Source: Acidimicrobiaceae bacterium
GTDB taxonomy: Bacteria > Actinomycetota > Acidimicrobiia > Acidimicrobiales > RAAP-2
Assembly (NCBI GenBank): GCA_003153575.1
Contig: PLZW01000005.1
Span: forward strand, 11,171-72,954
Length of the DNA: 61,784 nucleotides
Direction: 5' to 3'
This document shows, in pieces, positions 1-6,543 of this stretch (positions are counted from its first letter, which is position 1; each line of letters starts with the position of its first letter). Position numbers and translations under genes: made by a program. The notes beneath the pieces were generated by a model. The model was not told where the DNA came from. It did not search any database and was given only the letters and a program-made list of their open reading frames with translations.

Positions 1-2
1 CG

Positions 3-347
3 CAGGGCAAGGTCTCGCTCTCGCTGGCCGGCGAGGCACCCGCCTCCTCGGGTGGCGGCGGAGGCGGTCGTGGCGGCCGCAGCGAGGGCTCCCGTGACGG
101 GGGCTCGTCCCGCACGGAGGGCTCGTCCCGGGGCGACCACGCCGACCCGGGCGCCGACGACGACCGCGGCCCCCGTCGCCAGGCCCCCAGCGCCCCCTCC
201 GGCGCCCCTGCCGGCGCGGCATCCTTCGAGGACGCGTTCCAGGAGGAGCTCGTCCAGGAGTTCGGAGATCTCGGTCCCGCCGTCTCCGAGTCGTCCGACC
301 GTACGAGCGGTGGCGGTGGCGGCCGGGGCGGTCGCCGGCGTCGTTGA
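3..347 (+). CDS. pnp: Polyribonucleotide nucleotidyltransferase, C-terminal end (partial)
   Basis: The window opens inside this gene. The frame reads QGKVSLSLAGE, which resembles the last strand of an S1 RNA-binding domain as found at the PNPase C-terminus. About 100 residues of Gly/Ser/Arg/Asp-rich disordered tail follow, ending in GGR-type repeats and a TGA at 345-347. PNPase is a 3'-5' phosphorolytic exoribonuclease, and basic glycine-rich tails are common in actinobacterial versions. The neighbours (M16 peptidase, then dapB) match the usual actinobacterial order, which is the main reason to prefer PNPase over another S1 protein such as RpsA. The catalytic RNase PH domains lie outside the window, so the call rests on the S1 remnant and context. 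Confidence 0.72.
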   Translation, partial: QGKVSLSLAGEAPASSGGGGGGRGGRSEGSRDGGSSRTEGSSRGDHADPGADDDRGPRRQAPSAPSGAPAGAASFEDAFQEELVQEFGDLGPAVSESSDRTSGGGGGRGGRRRR

Positions 348-358
348 GCACGAGCGCC

Positions 359-392
359 CGTCGTGGGTCGGCCCGGTGGCCGGCCCACGACG
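359..392 (+). terminator. Strong hairpin after pnp
   Basis: A 15-bp stem (359-373 pairs with 378-392, with one G-T wobble) closes a CGGT tetraloop 11 nt after the pnp stop. No T-run follows, so it may be a weak or GC-type terminator, or a structure that protects or processes the pnp 3' end. Confidence 0.6.
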
Positions 393-474
393 CAGGCGCG
401 TGCCGGGCGATTGTCCAGGAGCCCGTCGTGGGAGTGAATCCCCCGATCATCGGTCGCAGGAAGAGGGGCACTCC

Positions 475-536
475 ATGATCCGGCAGTACAAGGTGGGCGC
501 CCGATGATCCGTCGACGTCAACGGGGTTCCCGATGA
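475..536 (+). other. Two chained 10-codon mini-ORFs leading into the M16 gene
   Basis: ATG475 starts a frame reading MIRQYKVGAR that stops at TGA505-507. That stop overlaps ATG504, whose frame MIRRRQRGSR stops at TGA534-536. The second stop in turn overlaps ATG533 of the peptidase gene. All three starts share ATGATCCG and are spaced exactly 29 bp apart. A purine-rich AGGAAGAGGGG lies just upstream of ATG475, whereas ATG533 has no comparable site of its own. A translational-coupling relay is inferred; a decayed tandem duplication of the start region is the simpler alternative. Confidence 0.45.
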
Positions 537-1789
537 TCCGCACCGATCGGATGCCGTCCGGCCTGACCGTCGTCACCGAGTCGATGGCCGAGGCCCGCTC
601 CGTGTGCATCGGCTTCTGGGTGGGTACCGGCTCGCGCGACGAGTCGCCGGATCTGGCCGGGTCCAGCCACTTCCTCGAGCACCTGCTGTTCAAGGGGACC
701 GAGGCGCGGTCGGCGGCCGCCATCGCCGAAGCCGTGGACGAAGTGGGCGGTGACTTCAACGCCTTCACCACCAAGGAGTACACCTCCTTCTACATCCGGC
801 TCCTCGCCGAGGACGTCGACCTCGGCCTCGACATCCTGTCGGACATCATGTGGCGCCCCTCCCTGCGCGCCGGCGACCTCGACGCCGAACGCCAGGTGAT
901 CCTCGACGAGATCCTGATGCACGCCGACGAGCCGGCCGACCAGTCGGCGGAGCAGAGCTCGGCCATCCTGTTTCCGGGACACCCACTGGGCCGCGAGGTC
1001 CTCGGCACCGAGTTGTCGGTGTCCGACATGACCGCCGAGCGGATCCGGGACTTCTTCGAGGAGCACTACCTGCCGGGCAACATGGTGGTCGCAGTGGCCG
1101 GCGACCTGGACCACGATGTCATCGTGTCCGGGCTCGACGAACGGTCGGGTGGGAGCAAGGGAGGGGAGACGCCGGCTCGGGTGGCACCGGACAACCGGGT
1201 GACCCCCCTGGCGGTGACCCGTCGGTCGACCGAGCAGGCCCATGTGGTCCTCGCCGCCCGATCGGTCGGACGCAACGACCCGAGCCGCTACGCCCTGGCC
1301 GTCCTCAACCACGTCCTGGGCGGCGGGCTGTCGAGCCGCCTCTTCCAGGAGATCCGGGAACGTCGGGGCCTGGCCTACTCGGTGTGGTCCGAGCGGGTCG
1401 CCTACCTCGACGGCGGTTTCCTGAGCGTGGGCCTGGGCACCGGTCCGGAGCACGTGGACGAGGTCCTCGGGATCGTAAGCGACGAGCTCGCGGCGCTGGG
1501 CGCCGACGGGGTGACGGAACGGGAGCTCGTCATCGCGAAGGGCAACCTGCGGGCCGAGACCCTCCTGGCCTGCGAGGATTCGGGAGCCCGGATGAGCCGG
1601 ATCGGCGCCGGCATGCTCCTGCACGGCGAAGTGCTGGCCGTCGACGAGGTGCTCGCCCGGGTGGAGGCGCTTACCCTCGACGACGTCCACGATGCCGCCC
1701 GGGCAGTGGTGGCCGCACCCCGCACCCTATCGGTGGTGGGCTCGTTCGACGAGTCGGACTTCGACGCCGGGGCGCTCGGCCTGGGCTGA
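533..1789 (+). CDS. M16 family zinc peptidase (mitochondrial processing peptidase-like)
   Basis: A 418-residue protein with the inverted zinc motif HFLEH (H46, E49, H50) and a distal glutamate near E126 in QVILDEI, the standard M16 metal ligands. The C-terminal half carries the R/Y-type substrate-binding segment around RERRGLAYSVWSE, as in the peptidasome family. The length fits single-module M16B enzymes (about 420-450 residues). The gene lies between pnp and dapB as in many actinobacteria; its substrate is not known from sequence. The start at ATG533 is chosen because the two mini-ORFs upstream overlap into it and the downstream residues align with family N-termini. It is probably cytoplasmic, with no signal peptide. 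Confidence 0.9.
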   Translation: MIRTDRMPSGLTVVTESMAEARSVCIGFWVGTGSRDESPDLAGSSHFLEHLLFKGTEARSAAAIAEAVDEVGGDFNAFTTKEYTSFYIRLLAEDVDLGLDILSDIMWRPSLRAGDLDAERQVILDEILMHADEPADQSAEQSSAILFPGHPLGREVLGTELSVSDMTAERIRDFFEEHYLPGNMVVAVAGDLDHDVIVSGLDERSGGSKGGETPARVAPDNRVTPLAVTRRSTEQAHVVLAARSVGRNDPSRYALAVLNHVLGGGLSSRLFQEIRERRGLAYSVWSERVAYLDGGFLSVGLGTGPEHVDEVLGIVSDELAALGADGVTERELVIAKGNLRAETLLACEDSGARMSRIGAGMLLHGEVLAVDEVLARVEALTLDDVHDAARAVVAAPRTLSVVGSFDESDFDAGALGLG

Positions 1790-1877
1790 AGATGGAGCCG
1801 GGCCCACTGTTGACGGTGACGTGGCCCGACCACGCGGAACCACAACCTGCGGGACCTTTGGCTGCGGGCGCCTTGGC

Positions 1878-1883
1878 TAGGGT
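1878..1883 (+). promoter_or_regulatory. -10 element (TAGGGT) for dapB
   Basis: TAGGGT ends 7 nt before the dapB ATG at 1891, and no ribosome-binding site lies between. The spacing predicts transcription starting at or next to the start codon (leaderless). No clear -35 is seen. Confidence 0.5.
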
Positions 1884-1890
1884 GACCGGC

Positions 1891-2715
1891 ATGCGAGTCG
1901 CGATCGTCGGTGCTGGTGGGCGGATGGGGCGTGAGGTGTGCCGCACCGTCCTGCAGCGATCCGGCCTCGAACTGGCCGCCGCCGTCGACCCCGGATACGC
2001 AGGGTCTACCGTGGCCGATCTGATCGGCACGTCCGGCCCGCCGTCCGAGGCGGTGGTTGTCTCGGCGGACCTGTCCACACTGACCGACGCGGATGTCGAT
2101 GTGGTCGTCGACTTCACCCACCTCGAGATCTCGAGGGCCACGCTGGCGCACTGCGCGTCGGCCGGGATTCACGCCGTGGTCGGGACCACCGGGTTCACCG
2201 AGGACGACCTCGACGACCTGGCCGAGCTGTTCGCGCCCGGGTCGGCGCACGGCGCCAACTGCATCGTGGCCGCCAACTTCGCCATCGGCGCCGTCCTCAT
2301 GATGCGGTTCGCGGCCCTGGCCGCCCCCTGGTTCGAGAGCGCCGAGATCATCGAGCTCCACCACGAGGCCAAGCGGGACGCCCCGTCGGGCACCTCGCTG
2401 CGCACCGCCGAGGGCATGGTCGCCGCCCGTGCCGCCGCCGGACGGGACGGATTCCTTGCCGACGCCACCTCGACGGTGGTGGTCGAGGGCGCCCGCGGCG
2501 GTGCGGGCCCCGGGGGCATCCGGATGCACTCGGTGCGGCTGCCCGGCCTGGTGGCCCACCAGGAGGTGCTGTTCGGTTCGGCCGGTCAGGGGCTGACGAT
2601 CCGGCACGACTCCTACGACCGGGCCTCGTTCATGGACGGAGTCGTCCTGGCCGTCGAGTCGGTAGCGACGCGACCGGGCCTGACCCTGGGCATCGAGCCC
2701 CTGCTCGGGATCTGA
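1891..2715 (+). CDS. dapB: 4-hydroxy-tetrahydrodipicolinate reductase
   Basis: A cytoplasmic 274-residue enzyme that reduces hydroxy-tetrahydrodipicolinate with NAD(P)H in the DAP/lysine pathway. An N-terminal Rossmann motif VGAGGRMG (residues 6-13) is followed by the family signature ELHHEAKRDAPSGTS (about 155-169), which holds the catalytic His157/His158, Lys161 and the substrate-binding SGT. The start at ATG1891 puts the nucleotide-binding strand at residue 2, as in other DapB proteins, and leaves only 7 nt after a -10 element. The gene follows the M16 gene as in other actinobacteria. dapA, the preceding step, is 2.9 kb downstream, separated by the TetR/diiron genes. Confidence 0.96.
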   Translation: MRVAIVGAGGRMGREVCRTVLQRSGLELAAAVDPGYAGSTVADLIGTSGPPSEAVVVSADLSTLTDADVDVVVDFTHLEISRATLAHCASAGIHAVVGTTGFTEDDLDDLAELFAPGSAHGANCIVAANFAIGAVLMMRFAALAAPWFESAEIIELHHEAKRDAPSGTSLRTAEGMVAARAAAGRDGFLADATSTVVVEGARGGAGPGGIRMHSVRLPGLVAHQEVLFGSAGQGLTIRHDSYDRASFMDGVVLAVESVATRPGLTLGIEPLLGI

Positions 2716-2722
2716 GCGTCGG

Positions 2723-3304
2723 GTGGTGCCGGAAGCCCGCCAGCGGATCGTCGAGGCGACCTACGCGTGCATCGCCCGACGGGGAATCGCCAAGACGACG
2801 GTCGAGGATGTCGCCCGCGAGGCCGGACTGTCCCGGGCCACCGTCTACCGGACCTTCCCGGGGGGGCGGGACGAATTGGTCGACGCCACCGTCGCCTGGG
2901 CGACCTTCGACTTCTTCGCCAAGCTCTACGACCGGATCCAGGGCGCGGCGAGTCTCGAGGAGGTCATGGAACGGGGGATCATGTTCGCCCACCGCTCCAT
3001 CCTCGAGCACGAGGTGCTGCAGCGGGTGATGCAGACCGAACCGGACAAGCTGCTGCCCGCGCTCACCGTCGAGAGCAACCGCATACGCGCCGGTATCGCC
3101 GATGTGCTCGCCCCCTACCTTGTCGACCGGGGCCTGGCCCAGGGTGTCGACCTCCGGGACGCTGCCGACTTCCTGGCCCGGATGGTCCTCTCGTACATCT
3201 CGGCGCCCGGCCGTTGGGACCTGGAAGACCCTGAACAGGTGGCCCGCCTGGTCCGCTCGGAACTCCTGGCCGGAGTAGTCGTCCCGGCCGCCGGCAGGCG
3301 CTGA
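2723..3304 (+). CDS. TetR-family regulator (first of a tandem pair)
   Basis: A 193-residue protein with an N-terminal TetR helix-turn-helix at about residues 6-50 (RIVEATYACIARRGI, then TTVEDVAREAGLSRATVYR). The GTG start lies 7 nt after dapB. The next gene encodes a paralogue whose DNA-binding domain shares most of these residues, including KTTVxDxARExG and RATVYRxFPGGRDE. The C-terminal ligand domain (about 55-190) is less similar between the two. The target is probably the pair itself and the diiron gene at 4265 (inference from position). The effector is unknown. Confidence 0.85.
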   Translation: MVPEARQRIVEATYACIARRGIAKTTVEDVAREAGLSRATVYRTFPGGRDELVDATVAWATFDFFAKLYDRIQGAASLEEVMERGIMFAHRSILEHEVLQRVMQTEPDKLLPALTVESNRIRAGIADVLAPYLVDRGLAQGVDLRDAADFLARMVLSYISAPGRWDLEDPEQVARLVRSELLAGVVVPAAGRR

Positions 3305-3392
3305 CCTGCTGCGGCCGGGTGCCGTCTTGGCCGAAGCCGCCTAATGCCGGTCGGAGTCCGGGGCGGGCGGAGTGGTCGGGCAGGCACAGTGG

Positions 3393-3422
3393 TTGACGCT
3401 GAAACAAATCCTGACGTACTGT
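3393..3422 (+). promoter_or_regulatory. Promoter for second TetR gene
   Basis: TTGACG (3393-3398) and TACTGT (3417-3422) are 18 bp apart. The start codon GTG3430 lies 7 nt after the -10, so the transcript should be leaderless. The segment also contains repeated TGACG (3394-3398 and 3412-3416), a possible regulator half-site. Confidence 0.6.
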
Positions 3423-3429
3423 TCCAGGC

Positions 3430-4185
3430 GTGGCACGATCGCATGGGGAACTCCGGGTGGTTGACGAAGACACCGTCGTGCCCCTGGTCGCCCCTGCCCT
3501 GTCCGGTCCGGCTGCCTCCGAACGGTCCGACCAGTCGCCCCATCGGGTGCGCATCATCGACGGAACCTTGGCGTGCCTGGCCCGCCACGGCTCCGCCAAG
3601 ACCACCGTCGACGACATCGCCCGGGAGTCGGGAGTGTCCCGGGCCACCGTGTATCGGGCGTTTCCGGGGGGTCGGGACGAGATCCTGGGTGCCGTGGTCG
3701 ACACCGAGATGGCACGGCTGTTCAGCGCCCTGGGCGTCCGGTTGGGCAACGCCGACGATCTCGGCACGGCGCTCGTCGGCGGGATCGTGGTGGCCTCCAC
3801 CCGGCTGCGCGACCACGTCGCCCTCCACTTCCTCGTGGAACACGAGCCCGGGATCATCCTGGGCCACCTCGCCTTCGCCGACTCCGATCGCCTGCTGTCC
3901 ATCGCCTCGAAGTTCACGGCACCGTTCCTGGCCCGCTGGATGAGCCCCGACGAGGCCGAGCGGGTCGCCGAGTGGGCCGCCCGGATCGTCCTCTCGTATG
4001 CCATCGCGCCCTCGACCCATCTCGACCCCTGCGACGAGGCCGACGCCACCCGACTGGTGACGACGTTCATGCTGCCGGGAATCGAGGCACTTCGGTCGGC
4101 GGCGTCCGGTCCCATCGACATCACGCCGTACCCGGCGGACGGACCCGCGGTCGACCCCGGTGAGGAGCCGGTCACCGCTTCCTGA
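3430..4185 (+). CDS. TetR-family regulator (second of a tandem pair)
   Basis: A 251-residue regulator with a roughly 38-residue N-terminal extension before the TetR helix-turn-helix (RIIDGTLACLARHGS, TTVDDIARESGVSRATVYR). It is longer than its upstream neighbour, mainly through this extension and a C-terminal tail. It has its own promoter. The gene ends 79 bp before a diiron ferritin-like gene on the same strand, an arrangement that suggests local control. An alternative start inside the extension cannot be excluded, but the promoter spacing supports GTG3430. Confidence 0.83.
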   Translation: MARSHGELRVVDEDTVVPLVAPALSGPAASERSDQSPHRVRIIDGTLACLARHGSAKTTVDDIARESGVSRATVYRAFPGGRDEILGAVVDTEMARLFSALGVRLGNADDLGTALVGGIVVASTRLRDHVALHFLVEHEPGIILGHLAFADSDRLLSIASKFTAPFLARWMSPDEAERVAEWAARIVLSYAIAPSTHLDPCDEADATRLVTTFMLPGIEALRSAASGPIDITPYPADGPAVDPGEEPVTAS

Positions 4186-4264
4186 ACGATTCCCGACGTT
4201 GCCGCCGCATCGCCGAGCAACCAACCGTCATCCACCACACTCGCACCACAAGGGGGACACCGAC

Positions 4265-5398
4265 ATGACCACAGAGATGAGCAGCAACGAAACGATCCTC
4301 GGACGCAAGGAGCTCGACGACCTCGAGGCCATCCTCGCGGTCGTGGGCACCGAGGAGTCCGACGGCCGCCACGTCGTGCCGTCAGAATACGACTCCATCT
4401 TCACCTGGGACTACGAGAAGGGCGCACGCCCGAAACTCAACAAGCTCTACGAGAAAGCCAAGAACGCGCAGTGGAACGGTGAGACCGACCTCCCCTGGGA
4501 GACCGACGTCGACCAGGAGAAGATCGTCGTCGAAGCGGCGGCCGCCCAGGGCGGCCATGCCGTCGGCTTCGACATCGCTGGCACCCCGCTCGAGCACTGG
4601 GGTGACAAGGAGTGGGTCGAGCTGGGTGTCCAGAGTCAGAACTGGACGCTGTCCCAGTTCCTCCACGGCGAGCAGGGCGCCTTGATCTGCACGGCCAAGA
4701 TCGTGGAGTCGGTGCCGTGGATCGATGCCAAGTACTACGCCTCCACCCAGGTGATGGACGAAGCCCGCCACGTCGAGGTCTTCTCCAAGTACCTCGATGA
4801 GAAGCTGTCCGGCCACTACCCGGTCAACGCTCACCTGAGGATGCTGCTCGACGACATCATCGCCGACTCCCGCTGGGACATGACCTACCTCGGCATGCAG
4901 ATCATGATCGAAGGCCTGGCCCTCGCCGCCTTCGGCTTCATGCACGCGACGACACCTGAACCGCTGCTCAAGCAGCTCCTGCGCTACGTGATGGCCGACG
5001 AGGCCCGCCACGTGGCCTTCGGCGTTCTCAGTCTCCAGGAGTACTACCAGGGACTCAACGCCGCCGAACTGCGCGAGCGCCAGGAGTTCGCCTTCGAGGC
5101 CGCCGTGCGGATGCGGGACCGGTTCCTCCAACAGGAGGTATGGGCCCGGATGGGCGTCGACCCGAAGGCCATCCTCCCGACCGTGCTGTCGGCCCCTGAC
5201 CGCAACGAGTTCCAGGCACTCCTCTTCTCCAAGATCGTCCCGAACTGCCGCAAGCTCGGCCTTCTCGACGCGGCCGACGGCTGGCTACGCACCAAGTTCA
5301 CCGAACTGGGCGTCATCGAGTTCGAGTCGGCCGTGGACACGTCCGAGGAGTACGACGCCATGGCCGCCGTGCCGCCCACCCAGCGCGAGCTGGTCTGA
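4265..5398 (+). CDS. Ferritin-like diiron protein (putative oxygenase/oxidase)
   Basis: A 377-residue all-helical protein with a full six-ligand diiron set: E136 (HGEQGAL), E166/H169 (DEARH), E216 (MIEGLAL) and E246/H249 (DEARH). This is the ribonucleotide-reductase-R2-like or ferritin-like fold used by oxygenases and oxidases. No catalytic tyrosine can be assigned, so a reductase R2 role is not claimed. The start ATG4265 is preceded by AGGGGGA at normal spacing. The codon and residue pattern is less extreme (more Lys, Tyr and Asn) than in neighbours, consistent with a highly expressed protein or a different history. It lies downstream of two TetR genes, whose products probably control it. 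The substrate is unknown. Confidence 0.8.
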   Translation: MTTEMSSNETILGRKELDDLEAILAVVGTEESDGRHVVPSEYDSIFTWDYEKGARPKLNKLYEKAKNAQWNGETDLPWETDVDQEKIVVEAAAAQGGHAVGFDIAGTPLEHWGDKEWVELGVQSQNWTLSQFLHGEQGALICTAKIVESVPWIDAKYYASTQVMDEARHVEVFSKYLDEKLSGHYPVNAHLRMLLDDIIADSRWDMTYLGMQIMIEGLALAAFGFMHATTPEPLLKQLLRYVMADEARHVAFGVLSLQEYYQGLNAAELRERQEFAFEAAVRMRDRFLQQEVWARMGVDPKAILPTVLSAPDRNEFQALLFSKIVPNCRKLGLLDAADGWLRTKFTELGVIEFESAVDTSEEYDAMAAVPPTQRELV

Positions 5399-5423
5399 CC
5401 GCGGGGAGTCTCGATGCGGACCC

Positions 5424-5543
5424 CGGCGACGGGTGCCGGGTAATCGGCGGCCGGGTCGCCACCCGACGAACGGTGACGGGAGGCGGCGACGGGTGCCGGG
5501 TAATCGGTGGCCGGGTCGCCACCCGACGGACGGTGACGGGAGC
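5424..5543 (+). repeat. Two-copy 60-bp tandem repeat upstream of dapA
   Basis: Copies at 5424-5483 and 5484-5543 are nearly identical, with only a few mismatches. Each carries a small hairpin, CGGGT-CGCC-ACCCG (5452-5465 and 5512-5525). The repeat sits between the diiron gene and the dapA leader. The function is unknown: it may be part of the diiron 3' end, an operator pair, or a neutral duplication. Confidence 0.85.
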
Positions 5544-5576
5544 CGCGGCCCCGGCGGCGGGCATCGTAGCTGCTGG

Positions 5577-5582
5577 TAGCCT
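5577..5582 (+). promoter_or_regulatory. -10 element (TAGCCT) for the dapA leader
   Basis: TAGCCT ends 8 nt before GTG5591, the start of a 13-codon leader frame that overlaps dapA. The same hexamer precedes ftsK, queF and nrdR in this window. Confidence 0.5.
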
Positions 5583-5590
5583 GCGATTCT

Positions 5591-5632
5591 GTGAGCCCTT
5601 CCCGCACTGACGCCTACCGGACCGGACGATGA
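5591..5632 (+). other. 13-codon leader ORF overlapping dapA
   Basis: GTG5591 opens a frame MSPSRTDAYRTGR that stops at TGA5630-5632. The stop overlaps the dapA ATG at 5629 (ATGA). It begins 8 nt after a -10 element, so ribosomes loading on a near-leaderless transcript would translate it first and could reinitiate at dapA. dapA itself has no convincing ribosome-binding site. It contains no run of Lys or Asp codons, so classic attenuation is not indicated. Confidence 0.4.
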
Positions 5633-6543
5633 CCACCCCCCGATTCGGCAAGGTGGTGACCGCCATGGTGACCCCGTTCGGCCCCGAGGGCGAGCTCGAC
5701 CTCGACGCCGCGGCGGTCGTGGCCCGTCAACTGGCCGACACCGGCAGCGAGGGCATCGTCGTGGCCGGGAGCACCGGCGAGGGTCCCGTGCTCACCGACG
5801 CCGAGCGCATCTCGCTGTTCCGGGCGGTCATCGAAGCCGTCACCATCCCGGTGATCGCCACCTCGGGCACCAACGACACAGCCCACTCGATCCTGATGAC
5901 CGAAGAGGCCGAAGCCGCCGGCGCGGCGGGTGTCCTCGTCGTCACCCCGTACTACAACCGCCCATCAGCTGCCGGACTGTCCGCCCACTTCCGGGCGGTT
6001 GCCGGCGCGACCGGTCTGCCTGTCGTCATGTACGACATTCCGGTGCGGTCGGGACGCCGGATCGGGCCGGAGCTCACGGTGCAGCTCGCCCGCGACGTCG
6101 GGAACATCGTGGCCGTCAAGGACGCCACCGGGGACGTGCCGGCTGCGGCCCAGGTCATCGCCGAGGCACCCGCCGGTTTCGAGGTCTATTCGGGCGACGA
6201 CTCCATGACCTTGCCGTTTGCCTCGGTGGGCGGCGTCGGGGTCATCAGCGTGGCCGCCCACTGGGCCGCCCCGCTGTTCACCGAGATGCTCACCGCCTTT
6301 GCGAGCGGCGACGTGGCACGTGCCGCAGAGCTCAATCGCGGCCTGCTCGAGTCCTACCGGTTCGAGTCCTCCGACGAATACCCCAACCCGGTGCCGGTCA
6401 AGGCGGCCTGCCGTGCCATGGGATTGGCCGTCGGCCAGTGCCGGCTGCCCAACGCCCCGGCGCCGCAGTCGCTCGACGACCAGGCCCGGTCGGTCGTGGC
6501 CGGCGCCGCCTCCCTGATCCAATCCTGGCACTCCGTTGCCTGA
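5629..6543 (+). CDS. dapA: 4-hydroxy-tetrahydrodipicolinate synthase
   Basis: A 304-residue TIM-barrel aldolase that condenses pyruvate with aspartate semialdehyde, the first committed step to DAP and lysine. The Schiff-base lysine is K164 in AVKDATGD. The catalytic triad region appears as S48-T49 (AGSTGEG, where TTGE is usual), Y109 (YYNRP) and Y135 (MYDIP). R140 in PVRSG matches the substrate-binding arginine. The Thr-to-Ser change at residue 48 keeps the hydroxyl. The length is normal. The gene overlaps a leader ORF upstream and the RNase J start downstream, so the three are likely co-transcribed. Confidence 0.95.
   Translation: MTTPRFGKVVTAMVTPFGPEGELDLDAAAVVARQLADTGSEGIVVAGSTGEGPVLTDAERISLFRAVIEAVTIPVIATSGTNDTAHSILMTEEAEAAGAAGVLVVTPYYNRPSAAGLSAHFRAVAGATGLPVVMYDIPVRSGRRIGPELTVQLARDVGNIVAVKDATGDVPAAAQVIAEAPAGFEVYSGDDSMTLPFASVGGVGVISVAAHWAAPLFTEMLTAFASGDVARAAELNRGLLESYRFESSDEYPNPVPVKAACRAMGLAVGQCRLPNAPAPQSLDDQARSVVAGAASLIQSWHSVA

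Noticed and set aside
52-507. Arg/Pro/Ala-rich forward frame at the window start
   Set aside because: Out of frame with the S1-like PNPase tail; product is low complexity and spans the post-pnp hairpin.
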